NCBI GenBank assembly: GCA_021732785.1 | Contig: JAKFUG010000068.1 | Location: 1 to 44,944, forward strand | Direction: 5' to 3' | Length of the DNA: 44,944 nt | DNA from: Planctomycetaceae bacterium | GTDB taxonomy: Bacteria > Planctomycetota > Planctomycetia > Planctomycetales > Planctomycetaceae | Notes under the pieces: model-generated | Told to the model about the DNA's origin: nothing | The model's input: the letters and a program-made list of their open reading frames with translations, nothing else | The model's database searches: none | Program-made: the position numbers and the translations under genes | Part shown: positions 1 to 9,198 of the stretch, in pieces | Position numbering within the stretch: the stretch's first letter is position 1 | Layout of the letters: every line of letters begins with the position of its first letter

Positions 1-1
1 A

Positions 2-40
2 TACGGCGGCGGCGGCGGCGGCGGCGGACGCCGTTACTAA
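2..40 (+). CDS. C-terminal end of a glycine-rich protein (partial)
   Basis: Only the last 12 codons and a TAA stop are inside the window. They read Tyr, eight Gly, Arg-Arg-Tyr. Such YGGGG...RRY tails are common at the end of small bacterial RRM-type RNA-binding proteins in planctomycetes and cyanobacteria, so that is the likeliest identity, but nothing of the RRM itself is visible. The run of GGC codons at 5-25 is this Gly tail. A strong terminator follows about 85 bases downstream, which supports this frame as the real gene end. Confidence 0.5.
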   Translation, partial: YGGGGGGGGRRY

Positions 41-126
41 CCGACGTTTCTCCTCTGAGGTGAACGCGGGCCAACATCGATTGATTCAATCTCTGTAACA
101 CCGCATCAAATCAGCTGAAACTCACG

Positions 127-156
127 ACGGCCGGAACGCAAGTTCCGGCCGTTTTT
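127..156 (+). terminator. Rho-independent terminator after the glycine-rich gene
   Basis: An 11-bp perfect stem (ACGGCCGGAAC, loop GCAA, then its complement) is followed immediately by a T-rich tract. It lies downstream of the gene ending at 40 and before the promoter-like region of the next gene, so it should separate the two transcripts. Confidence 0.85.
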
Positions 157-255
157 CGTTTTCAGAACGCCGCTAACCTGAGTTTTCCCTTCGGGAAGAA
201 TGGGAAGATTGTGACAAAATTCCTTTTGGAATCTGTCTTCCCCACCCGTTTCCGG

Positions 256-289
256 TTGACGACTGAACAATTTCGGGCGATCATATATT
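256..289 (+). promoter_or_regulatory. Candidate sigma-70-like promoter for the DUF1549/DUF1553 gene
   Basis: TTGACG at 256-261 is a good -35 match. A 17-base spacer leads to GATCAT at 279-284, a weak -10, inside an AT-rich patch (CATATATTTAT). It lies about 40 bases ahead of the ATG at 328. The rest of 41-327 holds only the terminator. If this is the promoter, the upstream ATG at 211 in the same frame cannot be the start. Confidence 0.3.
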
Positions 290-327
290 TATCCGCTGAT
301 TTGTTCCCGCCCCGGACACCCCCCGCC

Positions 328-3198
328 ATGATGGCTCCCGCATTTTCCGGCCGGTTCGTTTGTGCGACCTTCGGGGTGATTCTGTGCGGACAGGTGCTTG
401 CTTTTGCGCAGGAACCACTTTTCACCCGCGTTGACCAGCTCATGGACGCCGGCCGAGTGGGTCCCACTGCCGCGCTCGCCACCGATGCGGAATTCTTTCG
501 CCGGTTATCTCTCGATCTCGTTGGAACAGTGCCGACGGCGGCGGAAACCCGCGCTTTCCTGCAAGATGCGACGCCGAACAAACGGGCGCTGGCCGTCGAC
601 AAGTTCATTGCCGATCGTCGCTTCGCGCTTTACTGGGCCGAACTCTTCGACGTGATGTTGATGGAACGCCGGCCGGATAAGCACATCCCGCATGCCGAAT
701 GGTTGAAGTACCTTCAGACATCTTTCCAGCAGAACAAACCGTGGAATCAGTTGGCCCGCGAGATTCTCTCCGCGGATGGAACCGATCCCGCTCTGCGACC
801 GGCGGCGAAGTTTTTTCTGGACCGCGATGCCGAACCCAACCTGATGACGCGCGACACCGGCCGCATCTTCTTCGGGGTCGATTTCCAATGTGCTCAATGC
901 CACGACCATCCCCTCGTGGAGCATTACGCCCAGTCCGATTACTACGGACTGATGGCCTTCGTGAATCGCACCGTGCTCTTCCAATTCGAAGAGGAAGACA
1001 AAGACAAAAAGAAGAAAACGACAATGCTGCTCGGCGAAAAGGCTGAGGGACTGTCCGAATACAAATCGGTCTTCACCGGCGATGCCAGCCACACACGGCC
1101 ACGCTTGCCGGGCGGAGCGGAGCTCGACGAGCCGCATTTCCGCTTCGGTGACGAATACACCGTGGCTCCCGCGGACAAAGTTCGGCCGGTTCCCAAATAC
1201 AGCCGCCGGGCCAAGTTGGCGGAACTGGCGACGAACGGTCAAAACGCGGCATTCAACCGCAATATCGCCAACCGCATCTGGGGCATGCTGTTCGGCCGCG
1301 GACTGGTTTACCCGGTCGACATGCACCACCCACACAATCCGGCCACGAATCCGGAAGTGCTGGATCTGATTACTCAACAACTCGTCGATTCGCAGTTCAA
1401 CATTCGCACGCTGGTGCGGGAATTGGCGCTGACGCAGACTTATCAACGATCTTTCGATCTCCCCGCCGACCCCGCCGCTCAACTGGCCGCGGCCAATGAA
1501 AAATTGACGGGTATCGAACCGCCGTTGACCGCGATTGCTGCCACGGTGGATGCTGCCAAGACCGTTCAGACAGCGGCATACGAAGAAGCCAAAGCCGTCC
1601 AGAAAAGCATCGAAGCCCAGGAAAAGGCCTATCGCGATGCCGTTCAGGCCGTGGTCGCGGCGCAGAAACCGGTGAGTGATGCCAGAGCCGCGCTCGGCAA
1701 GACGCAACAAGCGGTCACGGCCAAGCAAACGGTCATCACGACGTTGACCGAAGCCTCGACGAAAGCCGCCGAAGCGGTGAAAGCTGTGCCGAATGATGCG
1801 GAGCTCACGCAAGCCGCCACGATCTACACCAACAAACTGACGGCGGTGAACACGGAATTGGCCGCGCTGCAGAAAACGGCGACGGATCAAACCGCTGCCG
1901 TCGATACCGCGCAGCAGAAATTCACGGCCGCCGTGGATGCTTCCGAAGCCGCTTTTACGCAATCCACGGAAGCCGCGAAACCGTGGGAAGCGGCCAAGCA
2001 GAAATGGCTGGCCCTTCGGTCACAAACACTGGCTGCGGAAATCAGCAAACAAAATCTCGCCATGCGCCAGAAGGCGTGGAAGCAATACGCCGATTTCGGG
2101 CAGAAGCGACAGCAAGCGCAGCAATCGGAACAGGCGGTCCCCGCCGTTCAGACCGAACTCGCCGCCGCGGAACAAACGATCGCCCCGCAAATGGCGGAAG
2201 TCGCCGCAAAGGTGACGGCACTCGCGGAAGCGCAAAAACTATTGGTTTCAGCCACACAGGCTTTGGACGCCGCGAAAGTCGATTTCACCGCCAAACAAAC
2301 GGTTGCCCAGACCGTGACGGACGCGGCTGCCAAAACGGAAGCGGCGCTCGCGCTCATTCCCAACGACGCCGAATTAACCGTGGCGCTTACTACGTTGAAG
2401 ACGCGGCAAACAACCACGACCGGCACGATGAAAACCGCTGAAGCCGTGGTCGCCACGAAAACCACCGAAGTGCAAGGGGCGACTTCGCAAGTCACGGCGG
2501 CGCAGCAACAGCAACAAGTTGCGGAAGCGGAGCTGACCAATCGCAAGAAAAACGTGGAAACGAAAGCCGCGGCGTTGGCTCAAGCCCAGGCCACGCTGGT
2601 TGCAGCCCAGGCCAATTTGCAATCGTCTTACAACGAGCTAGCCGAAGCGTGGGCCAGCCAGGCGGCAATCCGCTCGGTCAAGCCGCTCTCGCCCGAGCAA
2701 CTCGCGTGGTCGCTGATGGAAGCCTGCGGCATCGTGGATTCCTATCGCAACACGTCCGATGCCGAAGTCGAAAAGACCGTTCCGAAAGCCAGCGTGGAAG
2801 CCGACCCGGCGAAGAAAGCCGAGCGCGATTTCCAGGTGGCTCTACTGGCTCGCGAAAAGCTCCGTGGCGTGACGAACCAGTTCATCGCGCTGTATGCCGC
2901 CGCGGGGGGACAACCCCAGGACGTGTTCTTCGCGACGGCCGATCAAGCGCTCTTCGTCGCCAACGGCGGGACCGTGATCGGTTGGGGCACGAATCTGGCC
3001 AATCGACTCAACGCCATGACCGACGTCAACGCCTTGGGCGATGAGTTGTACCACTGCGTCTTCTCGCGACCGGCGACACCGATGGAGGTCGCCCAGTTGG
3101 AAACGTATCTCGCCGGACGGCCGAATGACCGCCCCGTGGCACTCAAAGAAATTGTCTGGGCGCTGTTGGCGTCTGCTGAATTCCGGTTTAATCACTAA
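328..3198 (+). CDS. Secreted DUF1549/DUF1553 protein with CxxCH motif and a long coiled-coil insert
   Basis: Starting at the ATG at 328 (or 331) gives 956 residues with a signal peptide ending in AFAQE. The frame is open back to 211, but those codons lack secretory character and precede a promoter-like site. A DUF1549 region (about residues 30-230) carries C188-A-Q-C-H192, a haem- or metal-binding style motif. The DUF1553 region begins near 290 (NRIWGMLFGRGLV) and runs to TYQRS near 380. About 390 residues rich in Ala, Gln, Lys, Thr and Glu then interrupt it, with heptad-like spacing throughout, before DUF1553 resumes near 775 (PLSPEQLAWSLMEACG) and ends in WALLASAEFRFNH. Planctomycete genomes encode many paralogues of unknown function, nearly always beside a DUF1501 gene, as here. 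Family assignment is firm, the biochemical role unknown. Confidence 0.9.
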   Translation: MMAPAFSGRFVCATFGVILCGQVLAFAQEPLFTRVDQLMDAGRVGPTAALATDAEFFRRLSLDLVGTVPTAAETRAFLQDATPNKRALAVDKFIADRRFALYWAELFDVMLMERRPDKHIPHAEWLKYLQTSFQQNKPWNQLAREILSADGTDPALRPAAKFFLDRDAEPNLMTRDTGRIFFGVDFQCAQCHDHPLVEHYAQSDYYGLMAFVNRTVLFQFEEEDKDKKKKTTMLLGEKAEGLSEYKSVFTGDASHTRPRLPGGAELDEPHFRFGDEYTVAPADKVRPVPKYSRRAKLAELATNGQNAAFNRNIANRIWGMLFGRGLVYPVDMHHPHNPATNPEVLDLITQQLVDSQFNIRTLVRELALTQTYQRSFDLPADPAAQLAAANEKLTGIEPPLTAIAATVDAAKTVQTAAYEEAKAVQKSIEAQEKAYRDAVQAVVAAQKPVSDARAALGKTQQAVTAKQTVITTLTEASTKAAEAVKAVPNDAELTQAATIYTNKLTAVNTELAALQKTATDQTAAVDTAQQKFTAAVDASEAAFTQSTEAAKPWEAAKQKWLALRSQTLAAEISKQNLAMRQKAWKQYADFGQKRQQAQQSEQAVPAVQTELAAAEQTIAPQMAEVAAKVTALAEAQKLLVSATQALDAAKVDFTAKQTVAQTVTDAAAKTEAALALIPNDAELTVALTTLKTRQTTTTGTMKTAEAVVATKTTEVQGATSQVTAAQQQQQVAEAELTNRKKNVETKAAALAQAQATLVAAQANLQSSYNELAEAWASQAAIRSVKPLSPEQLAWSLMEACGIVDSYRNTSDAEVEKTVPKASVEADPAKKAERDFQVALLAREKLRGVTNQFIALYAAAGGQPQDVFFATADQALFVANGGTVIGWGTNLANRLNAMTDVNALGDELYHCVFSRPATPMEVAQLETYLAGRPNDRPVALKEIVWALLASAEFRFNH

Positions 3199-3244
3199 CC
3201 TTCCGGCTGTTGCGCTGGGCCACTCCTGAATTGAGGACAGAACC

Positions 3245-4531
3245 ATGTTCGCCAGCTATGCCTGTCAGTCGTCGGAGCACCTGCTCGCGCGGCGTCAATT
3301 CCTGGGCACCCTCGCCGCCGGAACCGGAGCCGTCGTGGGGGGATTGAATGCCTTCACGCAACCGGCCATGGCACAGGAACTGGCCGCGCAGCAGATGCGG
3401 ATGATCGTCTTCAACATGCACGGCGGCCTCAGCCAACTGGAAAGCTGGGACCCCAAACCCGCGACCAACACCGGCGGTCCGTTCCGCGCGATTGCGACCT
3501 CGGTGCCGGGCGTCCACATCAGCGAACTGCTGCCGCTGACCGCCAAGCAGATGCACCACATGGCCATTGTCCGCAGTGTCGATACGACGGAAGACGATCA
3601 CGGCAAGGGAGCGTACATGATGCTCCACGGCCGGCGTCAAACCCCGGCGTCCGATTACCCCACGCTCGGTGCGGTCACGGCAAAAGCGTTGTGCCCTGAG
3701 AAATCCGCATTGCCGGGACACGTGATCGTCCAACCGAGCGGGGGCGGCAGCCGCAGCAATGATGCTTCGTACCTCGGCCCGAAATACGCCAGCCTTGTCG
3801 TGGGTGGTCAACCTCCCGCCAACACCGCCCGGCCGGATGGTCTCACTCCCGAGATGGATCAGGCCCGGCAAACGTTCCGCAAACAACTCGACGATCAATT
3901 CTTCGCGCGTCGCCGAACGGCGCGCACGGAAGCTTACACCTACAGTTACGAACAAGCTCAACAATTGCTCGCCGAGCGCGATGTCTTCGATGTCACCAAA
4001 GAATCGGACAAGGAATTCGAACGTTACGGCAAGCACGATCTCGGTCGGCAATGTCTGCTCGCGCGGCGGCTCATCGAACGGGGTATCAATTTCGTGCAGG
4101 TGACCCACAGCAATTACGATTCACACAACGAGAACTTCATCTTCCATCTCGAACAACTCGGCGAGTTCGACCGGCCGTTCTCGACACTCATCGGTGATCT
4201 CCACGATCGCGGGTTGTTGAAGAATACGCTCGTGGTGGTGCTCTCGGAATTCGGCCGCACGCCGAACATCAACACGTACTACGGCCGCGATCACTGGTCG
4301 CGCGCGTGGTCGGTCCTGATGGGCGGTGCGAAGATTCAGCCGGGGGCCGTCATCGGCAAGACGAACGAGAACGGCACGCAGGTCGTCGACCGCAAAGTCG
4401 ATCACGCGAACCTCTTCCACACCTATCTGCGCGCCGTCGGTGTCAACACGTCGAAGAGCTTTCTTGTGGACGGCCGCGATCTGCCGATCGCCGATCCCGC
4501 TTCCGCCGGAATCAATGAACTGATCGCGTAA
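3245..4531 (+). CDS. DUF1501 family Tat-exported protein
   Basis: 428 residues. The N-terminus contains RRQFLG (residues 16-21) followed by a small-residue hydrophobic stretch and AMAQE, a Tat-type signal. The body is DUF1501, a sulfatase/alkaline-phosphatase-like fold; visible motifs include MHGGLSQLESWDPKP near the mature N-terminus, DDHGKGAYMMLHG, and LSEFGRTPNINTYYGRDHW near the C-terminus. It follows the DUF1549/DUF1553 gene by 46 bases with GAGG ahead of the ATG, so the two are co-transcribed. The pairing is a hallmark of planctomycetes; the proteins probably work together outside the cytoplasmic membrane, but no substrate is established. Confidence 0.92.
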   Translation: MFASYACQSSEHLLARRQFLGTLAAGTGAVVGGLNAFTQPAMAQELAAQQMRMIVFNMHGGLSQLESWDPKPATNTGGPFRAIATSVPGVHISELLPLTAKQMHHMAIVRSVDTTEDDHGKGAYMMLHGRRQTPASDYPTLGAVTAKALCPEKSALPGHVIVQPSGGGSRSNDASYLGPKYASLVVGGQPPANTARPDGLTPEMDQARQTFRKQLDDQFFARRRTARTEAYTYSYEQAQQLLAERDVFDVTKESDKEFERYGKHDLGRQCLLARRLIERGINFVQVTHSNYDSHNENFIFHLEQLGEFDRPFSTLIGDLHDRGLLKNTLVVVLSEFGRTPNINTYYGRDHWSRAWSVLMGGAKIQPGAVIGKTNENGTQVVDRKVDHANLFHTYLRAVGVNTSKSFLVDGRDLPIADPASAGINELIA

Positions 4532-4795
4532 CGCCGAGGGAAATTTCCTTCCCGCTCCCGTCGCTTCCCCGATGCAACTTGAGTGATTTTTCTGCCGATT
4601 GACCAAAAAGGGGTGAAAACCGCCCCGGTAACTCCGGCAAGATCGTCATCATCGGAGAAAACGGTCGATTCGTTGCAATCGGTAATCCGATAAATCGAGA
4701 CGAGGAGTTGTTCCTACAACTTCTCGGGGGGATCGTCGCCACGGTGTGGCTCGTGTCCCCTTCACGGTTCGGATCACACGAGTGCGGGGACCACG

Positions 4796-5272
4796 ATGCG
4801 GCGAATTCCTCTAACAGCAGCGACAGCCCTGATGCTCGGCGGTTGCTCCCTGTTGGGGCCGCGCTGCAGTGACTGTATCCCGCCCAAAACATCCGCATCG
4901 TGTTACAACACTTTTCAAGACAAGATGGTCACGAAAGGGACCGCGAAGCAATGCGCGGCTCGTGATCTGAAACAGTTCTATGGCAAGTCCTGTCAACCCT
5001 CCAAACACTTTGCGGACGGTTTTCAAGAGGCCTACGTGGATCTGGCTTTAGGCAAGATCGCCGCCGTACCGGCCGTGCCCCCTTCGAAATACTGGACGGC
5101 CTATTACCGATCCTGCGAGGGAGTACCGGCCGTGCAGGATTGGTTCGCGGGTTATGAAGCCGGGCTGCAAACCGGGGCCGATCGCGGCGTGTCCCGTTTC
5201 AACCGTGTGGCCAATTCGTGGTCGGCACCAACGGGTCCGGCCTGTGCCACCTGCGGTCCGGGCGGCGGCTGA
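4796..5272 (+). CDS. Small Cys-rich lipoprotein of unknown function
   Basis: 158 residues. The N-terminus MRRIPLTAATALMLGGC is a clear lipoprotein signal with lipobox LGGC (lipidated Cys17). The mature part has several further Cys (SDCIPP, SCYNTF, KQC, SCQPS, SCEG) and ends in CATCGPGGG. The middle, SKHFADGFQEAYVDLALGK, is soluble and helical in character. GGGGA lies about 8 bases before the ATG. It sits 41 bases ahead of the polysaccharide-export lipoprotein and probably shares its transcript, suggesting an envelope or exopolysaccharide-related role. I do not recognise a named family. The 264 bases upstream hold no gene. Confidence 0.7.
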   Translation: MRRIPLTAATALMLGGCSLLGPRCSDCIPPKTSASCYNTFQDKMVTKGTAKQCAARDLKQFYGKSCQPSKHFADGFQEAYVDLALGKIAAVPAVPPSKYWTAYYRSCEGVPAVQDWFAGYEAGLQTGADRGVSRFNRVANSWSAPTGPACATCGPGGG

Positions 5273-5313
5273 ACGCGCTCGACGATTGATGGTTTCGATG
5301 CAATAGGATTGAG

Positions 5314-7062
5314 ATGTTTTCGGGAACGGGATCGCCGATGACGACGAACCACGCGAAGTCCTGGATGCTGTGCGTGGCAATGCTGCTGCCCGTCGTGACG
5401 GGTTGTGCCGCATTTCGCCCCGTCAAAGGCGTTCCGGCGCGCTATGTCCCCGACGAATTCCGGGGGCCCTCGCGTTCGGGTAAGCGCACCATCGACCTAT
5501 CGCTGCTCCGTCAAACACCGTGTGCGACGCACCGGGTTGATGCCCGCGACATGCTCAGCATCTATGTCGAAGGGGTGCTCGGCAAGCGTGACGAACAACC
5601 GCCCGTCTTTTATCCTGCACAAAACAGCGATATCCCGCCCACCGTCGGCTTCCCGCTTCCCGTTCGTGACGACGGCACCGTCTCATTGCCCCTCGTGGGA
5701 GCGATTCCCGTACGAGGTCTCACGCTGGTGGAAGTCGAAGATCGAATCCGCCAGGCGTACACCGTCAATCAAAAGATACTGCAACCCGGTCACGATCGCA
5801 TTTTTGTCTCTCTGCAGAAGCCGCGGACGCATCGCATTCTGGTCATCCGCCAGGAAGCCAGCAGCGATGTTTCGGTGAGTGCGCAGGGAACGCTCAATAT
5901 CGGCGCTCTGAAACGGGGTACGGGGAAGGTCGTCAATCTGCCGGTTTACAAGAACGACGTCCTCAACGCGCTGGCCGAAACGGGTGGCTTGCCCGGCCTG
6001 GATGCCGAGAATGCGCTGTACATCATCCGCTCCGGCACTCCCCCGCAACCGCAATGGCCTCAATATCAGACCGATCTTCACGACGCGAAACGGACCGTGA
6101 TTCGTGCGCAGTCACCCGGTTGGGGTGCGCCTTCCGCGGCGGTGAATCCGCACGGGGACTACCGGCGCGCTAACGGTTCCGGTTGGAGCGGTCCGAACGC
6201 CGCCCCGGCATCCACACAATCGCCGGGAGGGTTGGCTGGCCCACAACTCACTCCCGTTCCCGATCCAATTGCTGCATCGCCGCAGCCGCCGCAAGGGATG
6301 TGGTCGCAACCGCAAGCACCGGTGATGCCGCAACCGATGCAGAACAATTGGACGCCCCCACCCGCGGCCATGCCCATAAATCCGATGCCGCCGATGCAGG
6401 CTGCTCCTTCGTATGCCCCACCGCAGTACGCCCCACCGGAGATGATTCCGCCCCCCGCGGATTACAACTCCATCGAGGCTGCACTGGCTCCTCAAGGCCC
6501 CATCAACATCGGGGACAATCTCGAAGGACGCCACATTGTGCGGATTCCGATCCGGCTGGGACCGAACGAAAACGCCGACATTCGCCCGCAGGATATCATC
6601 CTCGAAGACGGCGACATTCTATTCATCGAATCCCGCGATACCGAAGTCTTCTACACGGGCGGGTTGCTCGGCGGCGGTCAGTATTCCCTGCCGCGCGATT
6701 ATGACCTCGATGTCCTCGGTGCGATCGCCATTGCCTCCGGTCGGAACGGTGGAGGCGGCGGTGGAGGCGGCAGTCGCGCGACGACCTCCATCGGCGGACA
6801 ATCGGCCCTCAACGGCGATGTGTCGATCTCCGCGAGCAAAGTGATCGTGCTGCGACCGCTTCCCGATGGCACACAGATCCCGATTCACGTGGATCTTTAT
6901 CAGGCCCTCAAAGATCCATCGGAGCGAACCGTCATCCAACCGGGCGATTACATCCTGCTGCAATACACCCCGCTGGAAGCCGTGGGGGCCTTTGTCGAAC
7001 GGCATCTGCTCGAAGGGGCGCTCTTCGGCGTCGCCAGCGCCCAGCTCAGCACCGGCAACTGA
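5314..7062 (+). CDS. Polysaccharide biosynthesis/export lipoprotein (Wza-like, SLBB domains)
   Basis: 582 residues. A signal peptide ends in lipobox VVTGC (Cys31). A Poly_export domain follows (about residues 65-165; DARDMLSIYVEG, VRDDGTVSLPLVGAIPVRGLTLVEVEDRI). SLBB-type segments lie at about 168-240 and 395-450 (DIILEDGDILFIESRDTEVF). Between them is a Pro/Gln/Met-rich low-complexity linker at about 265-385, and a Gly run occurs near 480. Proteins of this family form the outer-membrane channel for exopolysaccharide. AGGA is well placed before the ATG at 5314; the ATG at 5338 also keeps the signal. The linker is unusual for E. coli Wza but frequent in planctomycete homologues. A Wzm/Wzt-type transporter lies far away at 43221-44944 and need not be its partner. 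Confidence 0.88.
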   Translation: MFSGTGSPMTTNHAKSWMLCVAMLLPVVTGCAAFRPVKGVPARYVPDEFRGPSRSGKRTIDLSLLRQTPCATHRVDARDMLSIYVEGVLGKRDEQPPVFYPAQNSDIPPTVGFPLPVRDDGTVSLPLVGAIPVRGLTLVEVEDRIRQAYTVNQKILQPGHDRIFVSLQKPRTHRILVIRQEASSDVSVSAQGTLNIGALKRGTGKVVNLPVYKNDVLNALAETGGLPGLDAENALYIIRSGTPPQPQWPQYQTDLHDAKRTVIRAQSPGWGAPSAAVNPHGDYRRANGSGWSGPNAAPASTQSPGGLAGPQLTPVPDPIAASPQPPQGMWSQPQAPVMPQPMQNNWTPPPAAMPINPMPPMQAAPSYAPPQYAPPEMIPPPADYNSIEAALAPQGPINIGDNLEGRHIVRIPIRLGPNENADIRPQDIILEDGDILFIESRDTEVFYTGGLLGGGQYSLPRDYDLDVLGAIAIASGRNGGGGGGGGSRATTSIGGQSALNGDVSISASKVIVLRPLPDGTQIPIHVDLYQALKDPSERTVIQPGDYILLQYTPLEAVGAFVERHLLEGALFGVASAQLSTGN

Positions 7063-7083
7063 CGGACCATAGAATCGAGATGG

Positions 7084-7962
7084 TCACGGTCTGGGAAACC
7101 GCGCGGGCAACAAATGCCGCGCATTCTCGGCAGCAATCGTGATCGCCCATTCGACGGCGTCATCCCAGCGACGGCCTTCCTGCCACGCGACGGCTAACCC
7201 GGCCGCGAAACAATCGCCGCAACCAATTGGGTTGACCGCCTGCACCACGGGCGGGTGAAACCGCGCCACGCCATGCGGACCGGCCACCCACACGGCGTGC
7301 GGACCGTCGGTCACCACCACGAATTCCGCACCGGCACTGCGCAGCTCCTGCATCGCGGAGAGCAAGTCGGTTTCCGTCACCAGCGGTTCACCCACCGTCG
7401 CCGCGAGCTCCGCGCGATTGGGCTTCACGAGCCACGGCTTGAGCGGCAGACATTCTCGCAATTCATCGCCGCGGATATCGAGCAGCACGGGCTTGTCGCT
7501 CAATTCGAGCAGCGATCGATAAAAATCGGACGGCGTTCCCCTTGGTAATGACCCGCTCAAGACCAGCCGCTCGGCTTTCTGAGAGAGTTGCGCGAACGCC
7601 TTCCGATACGCCGTCAGTTCGCTAGCCGAAACGGTCGCCGCGTTCTCGACAAGTTCCGTGGTGATGTGCCGATCACGATCGAGAATGGTGGTGCAGATGC
7701 GTGTGGGCGTCGCGGACTCAATCCACGTGGCGGGAACATTCATCCTCGCGAAATCATCGCGCAATGACTGGCCCGACTGTCCCCCCGCGAGCGACAGCGT
7801 GTGTGAAGCGACACCGAGATGATGCACCGCGCAACCGACATTCAGCACCTTTCCCGAAGCACACCACATTGCTTCGGACGCGCGGTTGACGGCCCCTTCA
7901 CGGAAATGGTCGAATACCAGCGTTTGCTGCCAGGCAGGCGTGAGTCCAGCGGCGAGAATCAC
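7084..7962 (-). CDS. PfkB-family sugar kinase (1-phosphofructokinase / tagatose-6-phosphate kinase type)
   Basis: About 292 residues. Motifs in order: ASGKVLNVG near the N-terminus, LSGSLPRGTP, KPNRAELA, and the C-terminal PfkB signature NPIGCGDCFAAG containing the catalytic Asp. These match the FruK/LacC branch of the ribokinase superfamily, which phosphorylates a sugar phosphate. The usual GAGD is GCGD here. GTG at 7962 overlaps the upstream TGA stop as GTGA; a TTG one codon earlier is the alternative. This overlap means translational coupling to the alcohol dehydrogenase gene. It is convergent with the export lipoprotein gene, 21 bases away. The substrate cannot be fixed from sequence. Confidence 0.85.
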   Translation of the reverse strand: MILAAGLTPAWQQTLVFDHFREGAVNRASEAMWCASGKVLNVGCAVHHLGVASHTLSLAGGQSGQSLRDDFARMNVPATWIESATPTRICTTILDRDRHITTELVENAATVSASELTAYRKAFAQLSQKAERLVLSGSLPRGTPSDFYRSLLELSDKPVLLDIRGDELRECLPLKPWLVKPNRAELAATVGEPLVTETDLLSAMQELRSAGAEFVVVTDGPHAVWVAGPHGVARFHPPVVQAVNPIGCGDCFAAGLAVAWQEGRRWDDAVEWAITIAAENARHLLPARFPRP

Positions 7963-9140
7963 CAAAGCGTCTCCAGCAAATCGAGCAATTCCGCGTCCGA
8001 CAGTTCGCGCGGATTGCCGCTCATACTATTGCCGCGCGAGCCTGGGACCAATTCCGGAAGTTGTTCGCGAGTCACACCGAGATCGCGCAAGCGACTCGGG
8101 ATGTTGACTTCATGGCACAGTTCCATCACCGTCTCGATCAACCGATCGGCGGCCGCTTCGGTGGTGGAGGCCGTGCATTTCAACACCATGCGCGCCAGTT
8201 CCGCGAGTTCAGCTAAGCGGACAGAACGATTCGTTCGCAACGCCGCGGGCAACATCACGGCGCACGCCAAACCGTGGGGCACCTTTGCATAAACACCAAG
8301 CGCCGCGGCAACTCCGTGCGCCAATCCCAGTCCGGAATTCGCGAGGGCCATCCCCGACAGCAGAGCCGCTTGCGCCATCGCCGTGCGTGCTTCCCGATGC
8401 GCACCATCACGAAAGGCGAGCGGCAGCGAGGGCAGGGCGAGTTGCAAGCCTTGCACACACAACGCCTGCGGAATCGGTGCCGCACGACGGGAGAGATAAC
8501 TTTCGAGAAGCTGCGTAATGGCATCCATCCCGGTGTATGCCGTGGTGGTCGGCGGCAGCGAACACGTCAGCTCGGGATCAACCAGCACAACGCGCGGGAT
8601 CATCCGATCGGATCGCAGACTCTTTTTAAATGGCGGCGAATACGAGGAAATCACCGCGTTCTTTGTCGCTTCGGTCCCTGTCCCCGCGGTGGTGGGAACG
8701 GCGATCACCGGCAACGGATCGGCCGTTAATGTTAGCCCGCGGCCGACGCCTTCCAGATAATCCACAACGCTGGCTGGCTGCGGTTGCGTCACCAATGCGG
8801 CGGCGGCTTTGGCGAGATCGATCGTTGATCCGCCCCCGATGGCAACGACACAATCACCCCGCCCAGCACGGAGTTCCTTCCATCGTGCGACGAGTTGATC
8901 GACATCGCCAACCTCGGGCTCATGTGACGGAGCTGATTGCAGATCAACGACTACCTCCGCAGATCGCAAGTTGCCCCAAAGAGGGTTGAGGATGCCACTC
9001 TGCTCCAGCGAGCGGCTGCCGACGAGAACCAAAGCCCGGCGGCCCCAGTTGGGCACTAGCTTCGGCAGTTCCGTGCGCCGCCCCCAGCCGAACACGATTT
9101 GCGGCGGAGCAAAGAAGCTGTAATCGGAGAGGGGCATCAT
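7959..9140 (-). CDS. Iron-containing alcohol dehydrogenase family protein
   Basis: 393 residues, the usual length. The N-terminal nucleotide-binding half has AIGGGSTIDLAKA and PVIAVPTTAGTGTEAT, both diagnostic of group III (iron-type) alcohol dehydrogenases. The metal-site half has GMDAITQLLE (ligand Asp), GLAHGVA and VPHGLA (two ligand His). The residue four after the Asp is Gln where lactaldehyde reductase FucO has His, as in some subfamilies, so metal and substrate may differ. ATG codons at 9140 and 9137 are both possible; an in-frame TTG precedes them. The gene is coupled to the PfkB kinase downstream, suggesting a short pathway in which a sugar or sugar-alcohol intermediate is oxidised or reduced and phosphorylated. 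Confidence 0.9.
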   Translation of the reverse strand: MMPLSDYSFFAPPQIVFGWGRRTELPKLVPNWGRRALVLVGSRSLEQSGILNPLWGNLRSAEVVVDLQSAPSHEPEVGDVDQLVARWKELRAGRGDCVVAIGGGSTIDLAKAAAALVTQPQPASVVDYLEGVGRGLTLTADPLPVIAVPTTAGTGTEATKNAVISSYSPPFKKSLRSDRMIPRVVLVDPELTCSLPPTTTAYTGMDAITQLLESYLSRRAAPIPQALCVQGLQLALPSLPLAFRDGAHREARTAMAQAALLSGMALANSGLGLAHGVAAALGVYAKVPHGLACAVMLPAALRTNRSVRLAELAELARMVLKCTASTTEAAADRLIETVMELCHEVNIPSRLRDLGVTREQLPELVPGSRGNSMSGNPRELSDAELLDLLETLW

Positions 9141-9198
9141 CAACGGGCACTAAGTCGGGCAAACATCCCGCGGAAGGGATAATGGGAACAGGTGGATT

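Noticed and set aside
5-28. GGC triplet tract at the window start
   Set aside because: It encodes the Gly tail of the partial gene ending at 40, not an independent repeat locus.
211-327. Upstream in-frame start for the DUF1549/DUF1553 gene
   Set aside because: The extra 39 residues precede a good signal peptide and overlap a promoter-like sequence; the start at 328 gives a normal secreted protein.
505-1962. Long minus-strand ORF (485 codons) opposite the DUF1549/DUF1553 gene
   Set aside because: It is antisense to a well-supported gene, has Arg/Gly-rich composition with no domain, and reflects GC-rich third positions. Similar antisense ORFs at 3188-4108, 17321-18931, 24996-25982, 27604-28803 and 35408-36616 were dismissed for the same reason.
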